Source of the DNA: Kiritimatiellia bacterium
GTDB taxonomy: Bacteria > Verrucomicrobiota > Kiritimatiellia > RFP12 > UBA1067
Reading direction: 5' to 3'
DNA: 64,000 nt
Assembly: GCA_017406465.1 (NCBI GenBank)
Contig: JAFQYM010000036.1
Coordinates: 21,971-85,970, forward strand
The translations under genes were made by a program, and so were the position numbers. The notes under the pieces were generated by a model that saw only the letters and a program-made list of their open reading frames with translations, searched no databases and was not told the origin of the DNA. Shown in pieces: positions 1 to 8,840 of the stretch (positions are counted from its first letter, which is position 1; the number at the start of each line of letters is the position of its first letter).

Positions 1-1495
1 ACTTCTCGACCGCCTTCATGAGGCCGGTGTTGCCCTCCTGGATAAGGTCGAGGAACGAAAGCCCGCGGTTCATGTACTTCTTCACGATCGAGATGACGAG
101 ACGGAGATTCGCCTCGACCATCTTCGTGCGCGCGGTCTGCCCCGCCTTGAGAACGCGCCTCAATTCGGAGAACGTCGTCATGAATTCCTCTGGAGGCATG
201 CCGAACTTGGCCTCGAGAAGAGACATCTTCTCGCGTATCTGCGCGAGGTCGTTGTCGCGTTTCTTGGACGGACGGGCCTGCATGAGAGCGGACTGCTTCG
301 CGACGAGCGCGCGGTACGGCAAGTAGATGCGCTCGTCGGCGTCGGCGCAAAGCGTCTCAAGGACCTTTTGCTTGAAGCTCAGGTCGATGAAGCACTGCTT
401 TAGCGCGGCACGCGCGTTCGCAAGCTTCTTCTCGGCACCGCGCACCTCGGCGGCGGTCGGCCTCTTCTTCGCAATCGTGGAGAGAAACTTTGAGCTCGCT
501 TCGGCGAGACGCGCCTCCACGTCCTTGATCTGCTTGCGGAAGCCCGGTATGAGCGCTATGTAGGCGTCACGGTTCTCGTCGAACTTGTCGGTGACAATCC
601 TGTCGAAGCGCTCGTACTGGCCCTCGAGCTTGTCAAGCTGCTCGGCGTACATCTTCGGGGCGAAGAGGAACCTGTTGAACATGTTCTTCGTCTTCGCCTC
701 GGCATCCTCGATCGTCTGGCAGATCGTGACTTCCTCGTCGCGGGAAAGGAGCTGCACCTGGCCCATCTGGTGAAGATACATGCGGATCGGATCCTCGATC
801 ATCTCCGCGGCGCGCGCCTTCGGATCGGCCGCCTTCTGGCTCTTCGCATCCAGCCACTTCTTTACGTCCTCCTCGCGCAAGACCTGGACGCCCAGCGCTT
901 CGAGGATCTTGAGATAGCGGTCAGACTGAATCGCGTCGACAATGTTCGACGGAAGTATCTGGTTAAGCTCTTCGTAGGTGATGTAGCCGCCGTTCGCCTC
1001 GCTGCGGCGCTTCACGTCGAGGATGACGTCGTTAAGCTCCGTCTCGCGGAGAATTGACATACCCTCCATCGACGGGAGAATCGTCTCAGCCGTTTCAGCG
1101 TCGTCAGCGCCAAAGCTCGGCAGCGGCTGCTGGGGAATGGCGGCCTCGGCATCTTCAGAGTCGGTAGACCTCGCCTCCTCCTCGCGCTCCTGCCCCTCCT
1201 CGCGCTCTACCTCTGCGGCCAAGAGATCGGCGTCAAGCACCTCGTCATCAAGCTCGGCAGCCGCTTCGGCAGGAGGCAAGTCGTCGCCATCCGCTTCCGC
1301 CGGCTTTATGCGCTGGCGGCGAGGACGCGAGACAGAATCTTTCGTCTTTTTGGGGGCGCTTTTTTTCCCAGCGGCCGCTTTCGATCCCGCCTTTTTCGCA
1401 GGAGTCTTCTTTGAAACAGACTTCTTCTTGCCCGCCGCGGGCTTCTTCACAAGCTTTTTCGCGGCCTTCTTCAAGGCCTTCTTCACTTTCGCCAT
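1..1495 (-). CDS. rpoD: RNA polymerase primary sigma factor RpoD (5' part, runs off the window)
   Basis: Primary sigma-70 factor, which directs RNA polymerase to housekeeping promoters. The reading frame is open from the ATG at 1495 to the left edge (498 codons seen), so regions 3 and 4 lie outside. Residues 1-60 are an unusual Lys/Ala-rich tail (many KK and AKK steps) followed by an acidic stretch to about residue 115. Next come a region 1.1-like segment ([16 protein letters not shown]), region 1.2 near residue 232 ([20 protein letters not shown]), and at the edge region 2 ([19 protein letters not shown], then the hallmark [17 protein letters not shown]). The start is set by the basic tail opening directly after a promoter. 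The basic tail is not typical of E. coli RpoD; a histone H1-like, DNA-binding role is only a guess. Confidence 0.96.
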   Translation of the reverse strand, partial: MAKVKKALKKAAKKLVKKPAAGKKKSVSKKTPAKKAGSKAAAGKKSAPKKTKDSVSRPRRQRIKPAEADGDDLPPAEAAAELDDEVLDADLLAAEVEREEGQEREEEARSTDSEDAEAAIPQQPLPSFGADDAETAETILPSMEGMSILRETELNDVILDVKRRSEANGGYITYEELNQILPSNIVDAIQSDRYLKILEALGVQVLREEDVKKWLDAKSQKAADPKARAAEMIEDPIRMYLHQMGQVQLLSRDEEVTICQTIEDAEAKTKNMFNRFLFAPKMYAEQLDKLEGQYERFDRIVTDKFDENRDAYIALIPGFRKQIKDVEARLAEASSKFLSTIAKKRPTAAEVRGAEKKLANARAALKQCFIDLSFKQKVLETLCADADERIYLPYRALVAKQSALMQARPSKKRDNDLAQIREKMSLLEAKFGMPPEEFMTTFSELRRVLKAGQTARTKMVEANLRLVISIVKKYMNRGLSFLDLIQEGNTGLMKAVEK

Positions 1496-1504
1496 GGTTG
1501 CTCC

Positions 1505-1553
1505 AGTATACAATACACCCAACTGCACTTTGTCAAGTGGTTCGAATAGTATA
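1505..1553 (-). promoter_or_regulatory. Promoter region of rpoD
   Basis: Read on the minus strand there are two TATACT boxes: one at 1548-1553 preceded by TTTTGTGG (extended -10 type), and one at 1505-1510, nine nt before the rpoD ATG. A TTGACA lies at 1531-1536, 20 nt from the proximal box, which is longer than ideal. The proximal box would give a nearly leaderless rpoD mRNA. Which box is used cannot be told from sequence. Confidence 0.55.
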
Positions 1554-1594
1554 CCACAAAACTTGGCGGTCGTGTTGGGGAAAAATTAAGTTTT

Positions 1595-4500
1595 TTATTC
1601 CCACGGCTTGCGCTCAGGCGGGTCGAGATAGACCTTGTCGCTCGGGCGGAAAGACGTGTCTGCCTGCGGAACGATCTTGGCAAGTTCCGAAAGGAATCCG
1701 ACGGAAACGGCAACGCGGGCGGCAGGGCCAAGATCGACCTCGACCTGCGTGCCGTCGGAATTTACGATCTCGAGGAAAACAGGAAGCCGCCCCGGGCTCT
1801 TTACCACGGCCTGGCGAATGCGCACCGCCTTGTCGGCAAGCCCGGGGTCGTCGTACTTTAGCCGTATCCTGAGCCCCGTCGAAAGCTCCGCAAGGGCGTC
1901 GGAAAGCGGCCGCGCCTCGCGGACGGTAAAGTTCAGGTCGCCGACTTCGGGATGCCTCTTGTCGAACTTGTCTTCCTTCCCGTAGTTGACGCGGTAGGCG
2001 ACTTCGCCGGAAAGCATAACGAGCTGGTCTACGCACGACTCAACGGCCGAATGCTTCTCCCACGCCTTCGCAAAGCAGAACGCGTCGAGAAAGCCCCCCG
2101 AGCCGTCGTCGATCTGGAGAATCGCCCACTTCTGCCCGGGCGTTCCGTCGGGGCGGGGCTTCCCGAGCTTGACGGTACACGTCGCGAGTATGCCTACGAC
2201 GCGCACGTCGAGATGCTTCAGCGCACGCTCTTCCTTGAGGTGCGGGTTCGACTTCTTCTTCCACTTGTCGACGGGCTGCGCCTTCAAAAGCTCATCTACC
2301 GCCTCGGGATCGGCGAGCTGCGCCGTCTTGAAGGTGGCGACCTCGGATATGACGCGGCGGCACGACTGGAGCGGATGTCCGGAAACATATACGCCAAGCA
2401 AGTCACGCTCGTTCTTAAGATCCTCCGCGGGCGAAAATGGCGGCGAGTCCACGAGTTCGGCGTCCGACACCTTTTCCTCGCCGCCCTCAGCCATCATGTC
2501 GAAGAAGTTCGCCTGCGCGCTTGCCTGCTCCTTCGCCCTCTGCTGGCACTTCTTGATTGCAAACTCTATGTTGTTGAAGAGCTTCGCGCGGTTCGGCTCG
2601 AGTGTCGAGAACGCACCGGTCTTCGCAAGGTTTTCAAGGACTCGCTTGTTGCACACGCCTGTCCCGGCATGGCGCATGCAGAAGTCGAGGAAGCCGGTAT
2701 ACGGGCCGTTTTTCTCACGCTCTTCGACAATCGCGTCGCCCGAGGCGCCAACACCCTTGATGCCTGCGAGCCCGTAGCGGATTCCTCGCGCATCAGGAGT
2801 CGGCACGAAGCGCGCGCCAGACTCGTTGACATCGGGGAGCCGCAGTTCGAGATCCATTTCCTGCGCCTCGGCGACAAAGCCGGGGAGCTTTGCGAAGTTC
2901 CCGATTTCAGAGGAAATCTGGGCGCACATGAACTCGGCGGGGTAATGTGCCTTCAAGTAGCCCGTCTGGTAGGCAACCCACGCGTAGCAGACCGCATGCG
3001 ACTTGTTGAACGCGTACGACGCGAACGCGCGCCAGTCGTCCCATATCTTGTCGATGAGAGTGCGCGCCTCGGTCTCATCCGCCCACTTGCCGATGCGGAA
3101 CTCGGGGTTCGCGAGACAGCCCTCTACGAACTTGACCTTCAGCTCCTCCATCACGGCAAGCTGCTTCTTGCCCATCGCCTTGCGGAGCTTGTCGGACATG
3201 CCGCGCGTGAAACCACCGAGGAGTCGGGAGAGAAGCATCACCTGTTCCTGGTAGACGCAGACGCCGTACGTGTCCTTCAAGTACTTCTCCATCAGCGGAT
3301 GGTCGTAGACGATCTCCTCCTCGCCCTTCTTGCGGCGGACGAAAGTCGGGATGTACTCCATCGGCCCAGGACGGTAAAGCGCATTCATTGCGACGAGGTC
3401 GGTAAGTCGCTCCGGCTGAAGTGCCATCAGCCACTTCTTCATGCCGTCCGATTCGAACTGGAAAAGACCCGTCGTCTCGCCGCGACCGAAAAGCTCGTAT
3501 GTCTCCTTGTCGTCGTCGGGAATCTTGTCGGGGTCGAGAAGTCCGTCGGGGCCTCGCAGCGCCTCGGGGACACGCGGGTTGTTCGGTCCAAGGATTGCGA
3601 CGCACTCCTTCTCCACCGTCAGCGTCTTTAGCCCGAGGAAGTCCATCTTGAGAAGCCCGACCGGCTCGACAAAATGGCCGTCGTACTGCGTCGTCAAAAG
3701 CGACTCGCCCTCGGTCGGCATCACCGGCAGCGTCTCGGTCAGCGGATCGCGCGAGATAATGACGCCGCATGCATGGACGCCCGGCTGGCGCATGCCGCCC
3801 TCGAGCCGCCTTGCGCGCTCCATGAGGAGATGCACCGTCTCGTCCTCAGAGTTGAAGGCGTCGACAAGCCCCTGCGAGTAGTCGCCGTTCGGGTTGCCGT
3901 TCTTGTCCTTCGTACTCGTTGCCTTCTTGAAGGTGATCTTCGGCGTCTCGGGAACGAGCCCCGCAAGCTTGTTGGTGTCGGCGAGCGGATAGTCCATCAC
4001 GCGGCCGACGTCCTTGATGACGCTCTTCGCCGCCATCTGCCCGAAAGTCACAATGTGCGCCACATGGTCAGCGCCGTACTTCTGCGTCACGAACTCGAGC
4101 ACCTTGCCACGCCCCGCGTCGTCGAAGTCCACGTCGATATCAGGCATCGAGATTCGGTCGGGGTTCAGGAACCTCTCGAACAGCAAGTCGTACTTTATCG
4201 GGTCGACGTTCGTAATGCCAAGCGCGTAGGCAACGGCCGCGCCCGCCGCGGAGCCGCGCCCGGGCCCCACCCACACGCCCATCTTCCGCGCGTTCGCGAT
4301 GTAGTCGTTTACGATGAGGAAGTAGCCGGGGAAGCCCATCGTCTTTATGACGCCAAGCTCGAAATCGATGCGCTCCTCGATCTCCTTGGGAATCCCGTGC
4401 GTTCCACACTCCCCTGGTAGGGGCGCCTCTCCGAGGCGTCCGCTTCCCCATCTCTTTCTGGCTCCATCCCACACCAGCGACGCAAGATAGTCCGCCTCGA

Positions 4501-5593
4501 ACTTGATCCTAAGGACTTTTTCGTACCCTCCGAGGCGCTCGAAGTTCTTCGGCTTGTCCTCGGTGTTGAACTCGGCCCTCAGCGCCGCCTCGTCAAATTT
4601 CTTCGCATATTCTTCTTCACTGCCGAACTCAGCGGGAATCGGGAACTTAGGCATGATCGGATCAGAGTTGAGCTCGTACTCCTCAATGAGCCCTGCGACA
4701 TCCTGCGTCGCATCGACGACCTCTGGGTGGTCGTGGAAGAGCTCGCGCATCTCCTCCTCGGTCTTGAAGTACTCCTGGCCCGTGTAGATCATACGGTTCG
4801 GGTCGGAGAGCTTCGTGCCAGTCGAGAGCGCGAGCAGGACGTCGTGCGAGTCGTCGTCCTCCTTCTCGAGGAAGTGGACGTCGTTCGTCGCGATGACACG
4901 GATGCCGAGCTTCTTGCCGAGCGCGATGACGGCATTTGCGACGTCGCGCTGGCGGGCGTAGAGTTCGTGGAACTCGTCGACAGCCGCAGGGGGGATCTGC
5001 TTGCCGTCGCCCTCGCCCTTCCCGGACGGGTGCAGCATCACCTCGAGCGAGTAGTCGTCGCCGAAGAGCTTCTTGTACCAAAGCGCGATTTCCTCGGCCT
5101 TCTTTGGATTGTTACCGCCCTTTAGCGACGTGTCGAGGTAATAGGCGATCTCTCCCGCGATGCAGGCGGACGAGCAGTGAAGCCCCTCGTGGTACTTCTC
5201 GAGAAGCTCGTGGTCGATTCGCGGATTGTAGTAGTAGCCGTTGATGTGCGCCTCAGAGACGAGCCGCACGAGATTGTGGTAGCCGACGAGGTTCTTTGCA
5301 TGGAGGCACAGGTGGAAGCGCTTCTCCTTTAGCTCCTTGTGCTGGCGGAAGAACTCGTGGCGCTCGCGGTGGTCATGGTCGACTATGTACGCCTCGACGC
5401 CAAGAATCGGCTTTATGCCCTGCTTCCTCGCCTCGTCGTAGAACGCCTTGGCCGCAAACATGTTGCCATGGTCTGTGACGGCGAGCGAGGTCATCCCAAG
5501 CGACTTCGCCTTGGCGACGAGCGGCACGATGCCGCACTGCCCGTCGAGCAGCGAATATGTGGTGTGAAGGTGGAGATGCGTGAAGCCGCCCAT
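1595..5593 (-). CDS. dnaE: DNA polymerase III subunit alpha
   Basis: Replicative polymerase, C-family, 1332 aa (the family is usually about 1150-1200). The PHP domain starts immediately (HLHLHTTYSLLDGQCGI), which fixes the start at 5593. The palm shows GPGRGSAAGAAVAYAL and the catalytic aspartates in MPDIDVDFDD. Fingers follow (YQEQVM, GFTRGMSDKLRKAMGKK), then a tandem helix-hairpin-helix region (YGLAGIKGVGASGDAIVEE) and a C-terminal OB fold (VGILATCTVKLGKP). Around residues 380-398 there is an extra peptide, SGRLGEAPLPGECGTHG, between the conserved WDGARKRWG and IPKEIEERIDFELGVI. It is encoded by a palindromic repeat (see 4411-4441). The gene lies directly downstream of its own promoter, with rpoD following on the same strand. 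Confidence 0.97.
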   Translation of the reverse strand: MGGFTHLHLHTTYSLLDGQCGIVPLVAKAKSLGMTSLAVTDHGNMFAAKAFYDEARKQGIKPILGVEAYIVDHDHRERHEFFRQHKELKEKRFHLCLHAKNLVGYHNLVRLVSEAHINGYYYNPRIDHELLEKYHEGLHCSSACIAGEIAYYLDTSLKGGNNPKKAEEIALWYKKLFGDDYSLEVMLHPSGKGEGDGKQIPPAAVDEFHELYARQRDVANAVIALGKKLGIRVIATNDVHFLEKEDDDSHDVLLALSTGTKLSDPNRMIYTGQEYFKTEEEMRELFHDHPEVVDATQDVAGLIEEYELNSDPIMPKFPIPAEFGSEEEYAKKFDEAALRAEFNTEDKPKNFERLGGYEKVLRIKFEADYLASLVWDGARKRWGSGRLGEAPLPGECGTHGIPKEIEERIDFELGVIKTMGFPGYFLIVNDYIANARKMGVWVGPGRGSAAGAAVAYALGITNVDPIKYDLLFERFLNPDRISMPDIDVDFDDAGRGKVLEFVTQKYGADHVAHIVTFGQMAAKSVIKDVGRVMDYPLADTNKLAGLVPETPKITFKKATSTKDKNGNPNGDYSQGLVDAFNSEDETVHLLMERARRLEGGMRQPGVHACGVIISRDPLTETLPVMPTEGESLLTTQYDGHFVEPVGLLKMDFLGLKTLTVEKECVAILGPNNPRVPEALRGPDGLLDPDKIPDDDKETYELFGRGETTGLFQFESDGMKKWLMALQPERLTDLVAMNALYRPGPMEYIPTFVRRKKGEEEIVYDHPLMEKYLKDTYGVCVYQEQVMLLSRLLGGFTRGMSDKLRKAMGKKQLAVMEELKVKFVEGCLANPEFRIGKWADETEARTLIDKIWDDWRAFASYAFNKSHAVCYAWVAYQTGYLKAHYPAEFMCAQISSEIGNFAKLPGFVAEAQEMDLELRLPDVNESGARFVPTPDARGIRYGLAGIKGVGASGDAIVEEREKNGPYTGFLDFCMRHAGTGVCNKRVLENLAKTGAFSTLEPNRAKLFNNIEFAIKKCQQRAKEQASAQANFFDMMAEGGEEKVSDAELVDSPPFSPAEDLKNERDLLGVYVSGHPLQSCRRVISEVATFKTAQLADPEAVDELLKAQPVDKWKKKSNPHLKEERALKHLDVRVVGILATCTVKLGKPRPDGTPGQKWAILQIDDGSGGFLDAFCFAKAWEKHSAVESCVDQLVMLSGEVAYRVNYGKEDKFDKRHPEVGDLNFTVREARPLSDALAELSTGLRIRLKYDDPGLADKAVRIRQAVVKSPGRLPVFLEIVNSDGTQVEVDLGPAARVAVSVGFLSELAKIVPQADTSFRPSDKVYLDPPERKPWE
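4411..4441. repeat. Palindromic repeat inserted in frame in dnaE
   Basis: Two adjacent hairpins: CCCCT-ggt-AGGGG at 4411-4423, and GGGCGCCTC-tcc-GAGGCGTCC at 4421-4441. On the coding strand it encodes GRLGEAPLPGE, which splits two blocks of DnaE that normally adjoin. It looks like a small mobile palindromic element that has stayed in frame. Copies elsewhere in the genome cannot be checked from this window. Confidence 0.6.
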
Positions 5594-5600
5594 AGGGGAT

Positions 5601-5606
5601 ATTATA
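5601..5606 (-). promoter_or_regulatory. Extended -10 promoter of dnaE, leaderless
   Basis: Minus strand reads TATGGTATAAT followed by 7 nt and then the ATG of dnaE at 5593. Transcription would start at or next to the start codon. No Shine-Dalgarno can fit in the gap. Confidence 0.65.
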
Positions 5607-5616
5607 CCATAATGCT

Positions 5617-8600
5617 CTAATATAGCTTCTTGCCGTAGACGAGCAACTTGTTCAAGTGGTAGACTTCGTCCTTCGCGTCGGGAACGCGGCGAATGCGGAC
5701 ATAGCGTGCACGAGGCGCGGAGGACCGCAAGTCGATGCGATACGTGTCGCGCACCTGGTCATCGCGATAGACAGTCGTCCATTCGGCGCCGTCCTCCGAA
5801 ATCTGGAGTTCAAGCGGTGCCTGACGATGGCGGTTCTGCCACCCCGCCTTGTTCTCGGCGACCACTCCGCACACCGAAACAGGGCCCGGAAGCATCACGA
5901 CGGCCCAGGGCGTCTTCTCCTTCGCGGTGTGGAACCCGTTTTCACCGCACGGTGTCGCGTCGATGCAGCGGGCGTAGTTCTTCGGCTTGTCCCATCCGCT
6001 CGTAGTCGAAGTCTTGAGAAGACCTTCGGCCGAGACAAGCTGCCCGCCGAAGTCGACGGCTGGATAGGGCTTGCCGTTACCCTTGTACGGCTCAAGCTTA
6101 TCCTGGAGCATCGCGATCTGGCGAAAGGCCTCAAGGTTGTCGGACTTCGACGCGCCCAGCATCAGCGGATTGAAGTCGAGCGCAGAGCCCGTGCCGTCCT
6201 TCGTCTTTTCGGCCACAACTTCGCCAAGGGTCTTTATGTAGACGGCTGAAAGCCCCTTGTCTCCCATCATGACGTCGCCGCCCCAGCCGAGCACCTGCGT
6301 GAAGTAGTTCTTCGTTCCGTACTGCGCGAGCAGCATTGACTTCAAGACGGGCACCACAAGCGCAACGTCAGAGCCAAGGGGCTTCGCCCACTCCTCGAGC
6401 ATCTTCTTGAAGTCGGCCTCCTCTTGTATTTGTTCTTCGCTCTGCCGGAGCGAGGGCGCAAACGCGACAAGCTCGTTGGCAAGCGCCTCGCGGCCCTTCT
6501 CCTTCATGACACGTGCGAAGTACGGGGTAAGAAAGTCCCATAGCGGCTGGCGACCTGTCTTCATCCCACGCGAGCAGCCGCGCACCCATGTTCGCATCGT
6601 GTCGATAGACGCTCCCGTGCGGGCGACCCAATCGCCGTACGCCTTCCACGCGCCGTAGTGCGCGGGCCACGAGCGACAGGCCTGCTGGAAGTACGCCTCC
6701 ACGTCTGACGGCTTGAGCCCACGCTCTTCGGCTACAATTGCAAGCTCCAGGAGCCGGTTTGCGGCATGACGCTTCTCGCGGTCGCCGCGAAAAGTCTTCT
6801 CGATGGCGACGGAATACTGCCAGGGATGCTTGTTCCAGAAGCAAAGGTGCATCTGAGAATGGCCGGTAACGCTGTAGTCGACCTCCCAACGGCCGCTCGG
6901 GAGACGGCGCGTGTAGGCGCAGTGGGCAGGCTGCCCTGCAGTCGTCGAGGGAAGCCCGTGGGCGTTGGAGACTGCGCTCCCGAACTTCGATAGTTCGCCG
7001 CACACGCCGCCGACGATCTGCGAATACTTCCTCTTCGGCCACTCTCCAGCCGTCGACCACGGCTTGTAGTATAGAGGCCCCTGCACAGAATCACCAAAGC
7101 AGTTGAAGGTGCGGTAGGCGATCATCCAGCACGCGCCGCCATATTCCTTGCTCGGCAGGTTCACGAACTTGTCGAGATGGCGCTGCTGCGCTGCCATGTT
7201 GTCGACGCTCGCGGATCCGTGGCCTTGGTGCAGGGCAAAGCGCCATATCCAGACTGGCTGCGAATAGGCACCCTTGTGGAGACGCCCCGCCTTGGCCGTC
7301 GCGCGGTAGGCGTCGAGGACGTCGGCGAGCCATGCTTCGTCCTTGTCGGGATAGTTTAGCGCGAGCGCCGTCATGAAACGGCGACCTTCGTTGTTCACGA
7401 ACGCGCCGTCCACAAAGGGAACCCACTTGCCGTTATCCTGGAAAACAAGCGACTCGAGCGCAAGCGCGGCAGCCGCACCATCACCAGGACCATCGCCTGC
7501 GCGCGCCCAACCATCGGAACTGTTCGCCGGAAACGTGCCGCTCCACGCGAAGTCCTCAAGCCACGTGCGGTCGTTCATAAACGCCTTGAGGAACTGTGCA
7601 GAGCCCGGGCGTGCAACGAGCGCCTCCCAGCCCTTCTGCCCTATAAGCCGCAGCACGGCATGGCGGGCAACGGCAAGCTTCTGCTGCTCGTTAAGAACTG
7701 CTTTTGGCTTGATGTTGTCGATTGCGTTCTTCGTGCGGGCAAGCGCGAATTCAGGGCTCACGCCGCCAGGACCCGTCGTTGGCCGCGGCCTAACTGCCGC
7801 GCGCGGGAGCCCCTGCGACTCGAACTTCTCGCCGTCCATCATGAGACGCCCCATCGCGTACTGCCCCCAAAAGGTGTTGCGTCCGAGCTCAAGCGCCGCC
7901 TTTAGCGCGGCCTTGCCCTGCGGATTCAGCGGCTTGTTCGTTCCATCCGTCGTCGCGGCATATTCCATGACCTTGACGAGCTGGCGCTGACTTGCGGAGA
8001 AATGCGCCTGCGGAACGCGCTTGATGGCGTCGAAAAACGCAGTCGACCCGTCCTTCTTCTCGTTCGTCACCTTCTCGACCATCGTGACGCCCTTGTAGTC
8101 GTCGATCTCGAAATGCTTCAGCCAGCCGAGCGAATCGTCCTTGTCATGCGCGGAAAGCGCCTTCCATTCGTCGGTCCAGGCGCACTTGCCCTTGAAAAGC
8201 TCGTTCCTATGGAATGTTCCCATCATGGGAACGAGCAAATCGAACGCAGCGCCGTAGAGATCAGCCGCCTTTTCACCCTTCTGCGACGCCGCCTTCTTGA
8301 AAAGCGTCTCCGCCTGGATTCTCCTCGCAGACAGTTTCGCAACGAGCTCCGCAAGCTTCACGGCCGTGATGCCGCCCGGCACGTTCTCAATCTGCGCAAA
8401 GACCTTGGGTCGAGTCCCCGGCCCATAACACGTGATCGCAGGGAAGCGCTTCGTCATTATCAGGATGTCCGACAGGAGCGCATTCGATTCCTTGACCGTC
8501 TCCGTGGGCTCTTCCATCTCGTCGTACACGGCAAGAAGATACTTCGAGCCGACCGCATGCCGGAACTCGGAACTCTCGAAGACCTTGCGAACCTGCTCGC

Positions 8601-8748
8601 CGCTGACGCACCAGTCACTGCCTGTCTGAAGAACGAGAATGCCCTTTCCGGCGCGCGCGGCCTCAACGTCGATCTTTACCCCATCGGCGAACGCCGAGCC
8701 GACTAACGCAAGAAAAAGGGTGGCCACAAATCTCTCTACAAATTTCAC
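5617..8748 (-). CDS. Secreted multidomain protein: thioredoxin-like, transglutaminase-like, discoidin-like
   Basis: 1043 aa exported protein of unknown function. It starts with GTG at 8748, six nt after a TATAAT box, and opens with a clear signal peptide (MKFVERFVATLFLALVGSAFA). Residues 25-150 resemble a thioredoxin-like fold (KGILVLQTGSDWCVSGEQVRKVF; a single Cys where thioredoxins have CxxC). Around residues 540-660 is a transglutaminase-like core with GGVCGELSKFGSA (Cys), GQPAHCAYT (His) and WEVDYS (Asp). The last ~110 residues look like a discoidin/F5-8 type C fold (LELQISEDGAEWTTVY, ARYVRIRRV). The domain calls rest on motif resemblance, not a search. It is a single-gene unit with dnaE upstream of neither promoter nor reading frame; the giant surface gene at 8841 precedes it and ends in a terminator. 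Confidence 0.75.
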   Translation of the reverse strand: MKFVERFVATLFLALVGSAFADGVKIDVEAARAGKGILVLQTGSDWCVSGEQVRKVFESSEFRHAVGSKYLLAVYDEMEEPTETVKESNALLSDILIMTKRFPAITCYGPGTRPKVFAQIENVPGGITAVKLAELVAKLSARRIQAETLFKKAASQKGEKAADLYGAAFDLLVPMMGTFHRNELFKGKCAWTDEWKALSAHDKDDSLGWLKHFEIDDYKGVTMVEKVTNEKKDGSTAFFDAIKRVPQAHFSASQRQLVKVMEYAATTDGTNKPLNPQGKAALKAALELGRNTFWGQYAMGRLMMDGEKFESQGLPRAAVRPRPTTGPGGVSPEFALARTKNAIDNIKPKAVLNEQQKLAVARHAVLRLIGQKGWEALVARPGSAQFLKAFMNDRTWLEDFAWSGTFPANSSDGWARAGDGPGDGAAAALALESLVFQDNGKWVPFVDGAFVNNEGRRFMTALALNYPDKDEAWLADVLDAYRATAKAGRLHKGAYSQPVWIWRFALHQGHGSASVDNMAAQQRHLDKFVNLPSKEYGGACWMIAYRTFNCFGDSVQGPLYYKPWSTAGEWPKRKYSQIVGGVCGELSKFGSAVSNAHGLPSTTAGQPAHCAYTRRLPSGRWEVDYSVTGHSQMHLCFWNKHPWQYSVAIEKTFRGDREKRHAANRLLELAIVAEERGLKPSDVEAYFQQACRSWPAHYGAWKAYGDWVARTGASIDTMRTWVRGCSRGMKTGRQPLWDFLTPYFARVMKEKGREALANELVAFAPSLRQSEEQIQEEADFKKMLEEWAKPLGSDVALVVPVLKSMLLAQYGTKNYFTQVLGWGGDVMMGDKGLSAVYIKTLGEVVAEKTKDGTGSALDFNPLMLGASKSDNLEAFRQIAMLQDKLEPYKGNGKPYPAVDFGGQLVSAEGLLKTSTTSGWDKPKNYARCIDATPCGENGFHTAKEKTPWAVVMLPGPVSVCGVVAENKAGWQNRHRQAPLELQISEDGAEWTTVYRDDQVRDTYRIDLRSSAPRARYVRIRRVPDAKDEVYHLNKLLVYGKKLY

Positions 8749-8754
8749 GGTGCA

Positions 8755-8760
8755 ATTATA
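8755..8760 (-). promoter_or_regulatory. Extended -10 promoter of the secreted protein gene
   Basis: Minus strand TTTTTGGTATAAT, then TGCACC and the GTG start at 8748: a six-nt gap, so leaderless. The T-run of the preceding terminator overlaps the TTTGG of this box. Confidence 0.6.
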
Positions 8761-8762
8761 CC

Positions 8763-8800
8763 AAAAATATGCGCCGAAGGCGAAGGCCTCCGGCGCATAT
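8763..8800 (-). terminator. Intrinsic terminator after the 1930-aa surface protein gene
   Basis: Arms ATATGCGCCG at 8767-8776 and CGGCGCATAT at 8791-8800 pair perfectly. On the minus strand they are followed by a T-run (8763-8766) that runs straight into the next promoter. A second GC-rich inverted repeat lies just upstream (8803-8822). Confidence 0.7.
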
Positions 8801-8840
8801 CTCGCGGCATTTCCGCCGCGGCTTCTATATGACGCAGGTC

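Noticed and set aside
1952..3631. A 559-codon plus-strand open frame
   Set aside because: Antisense to dnaE, with Arg/Leu/Val-rich shadow composition and no ribosome site.
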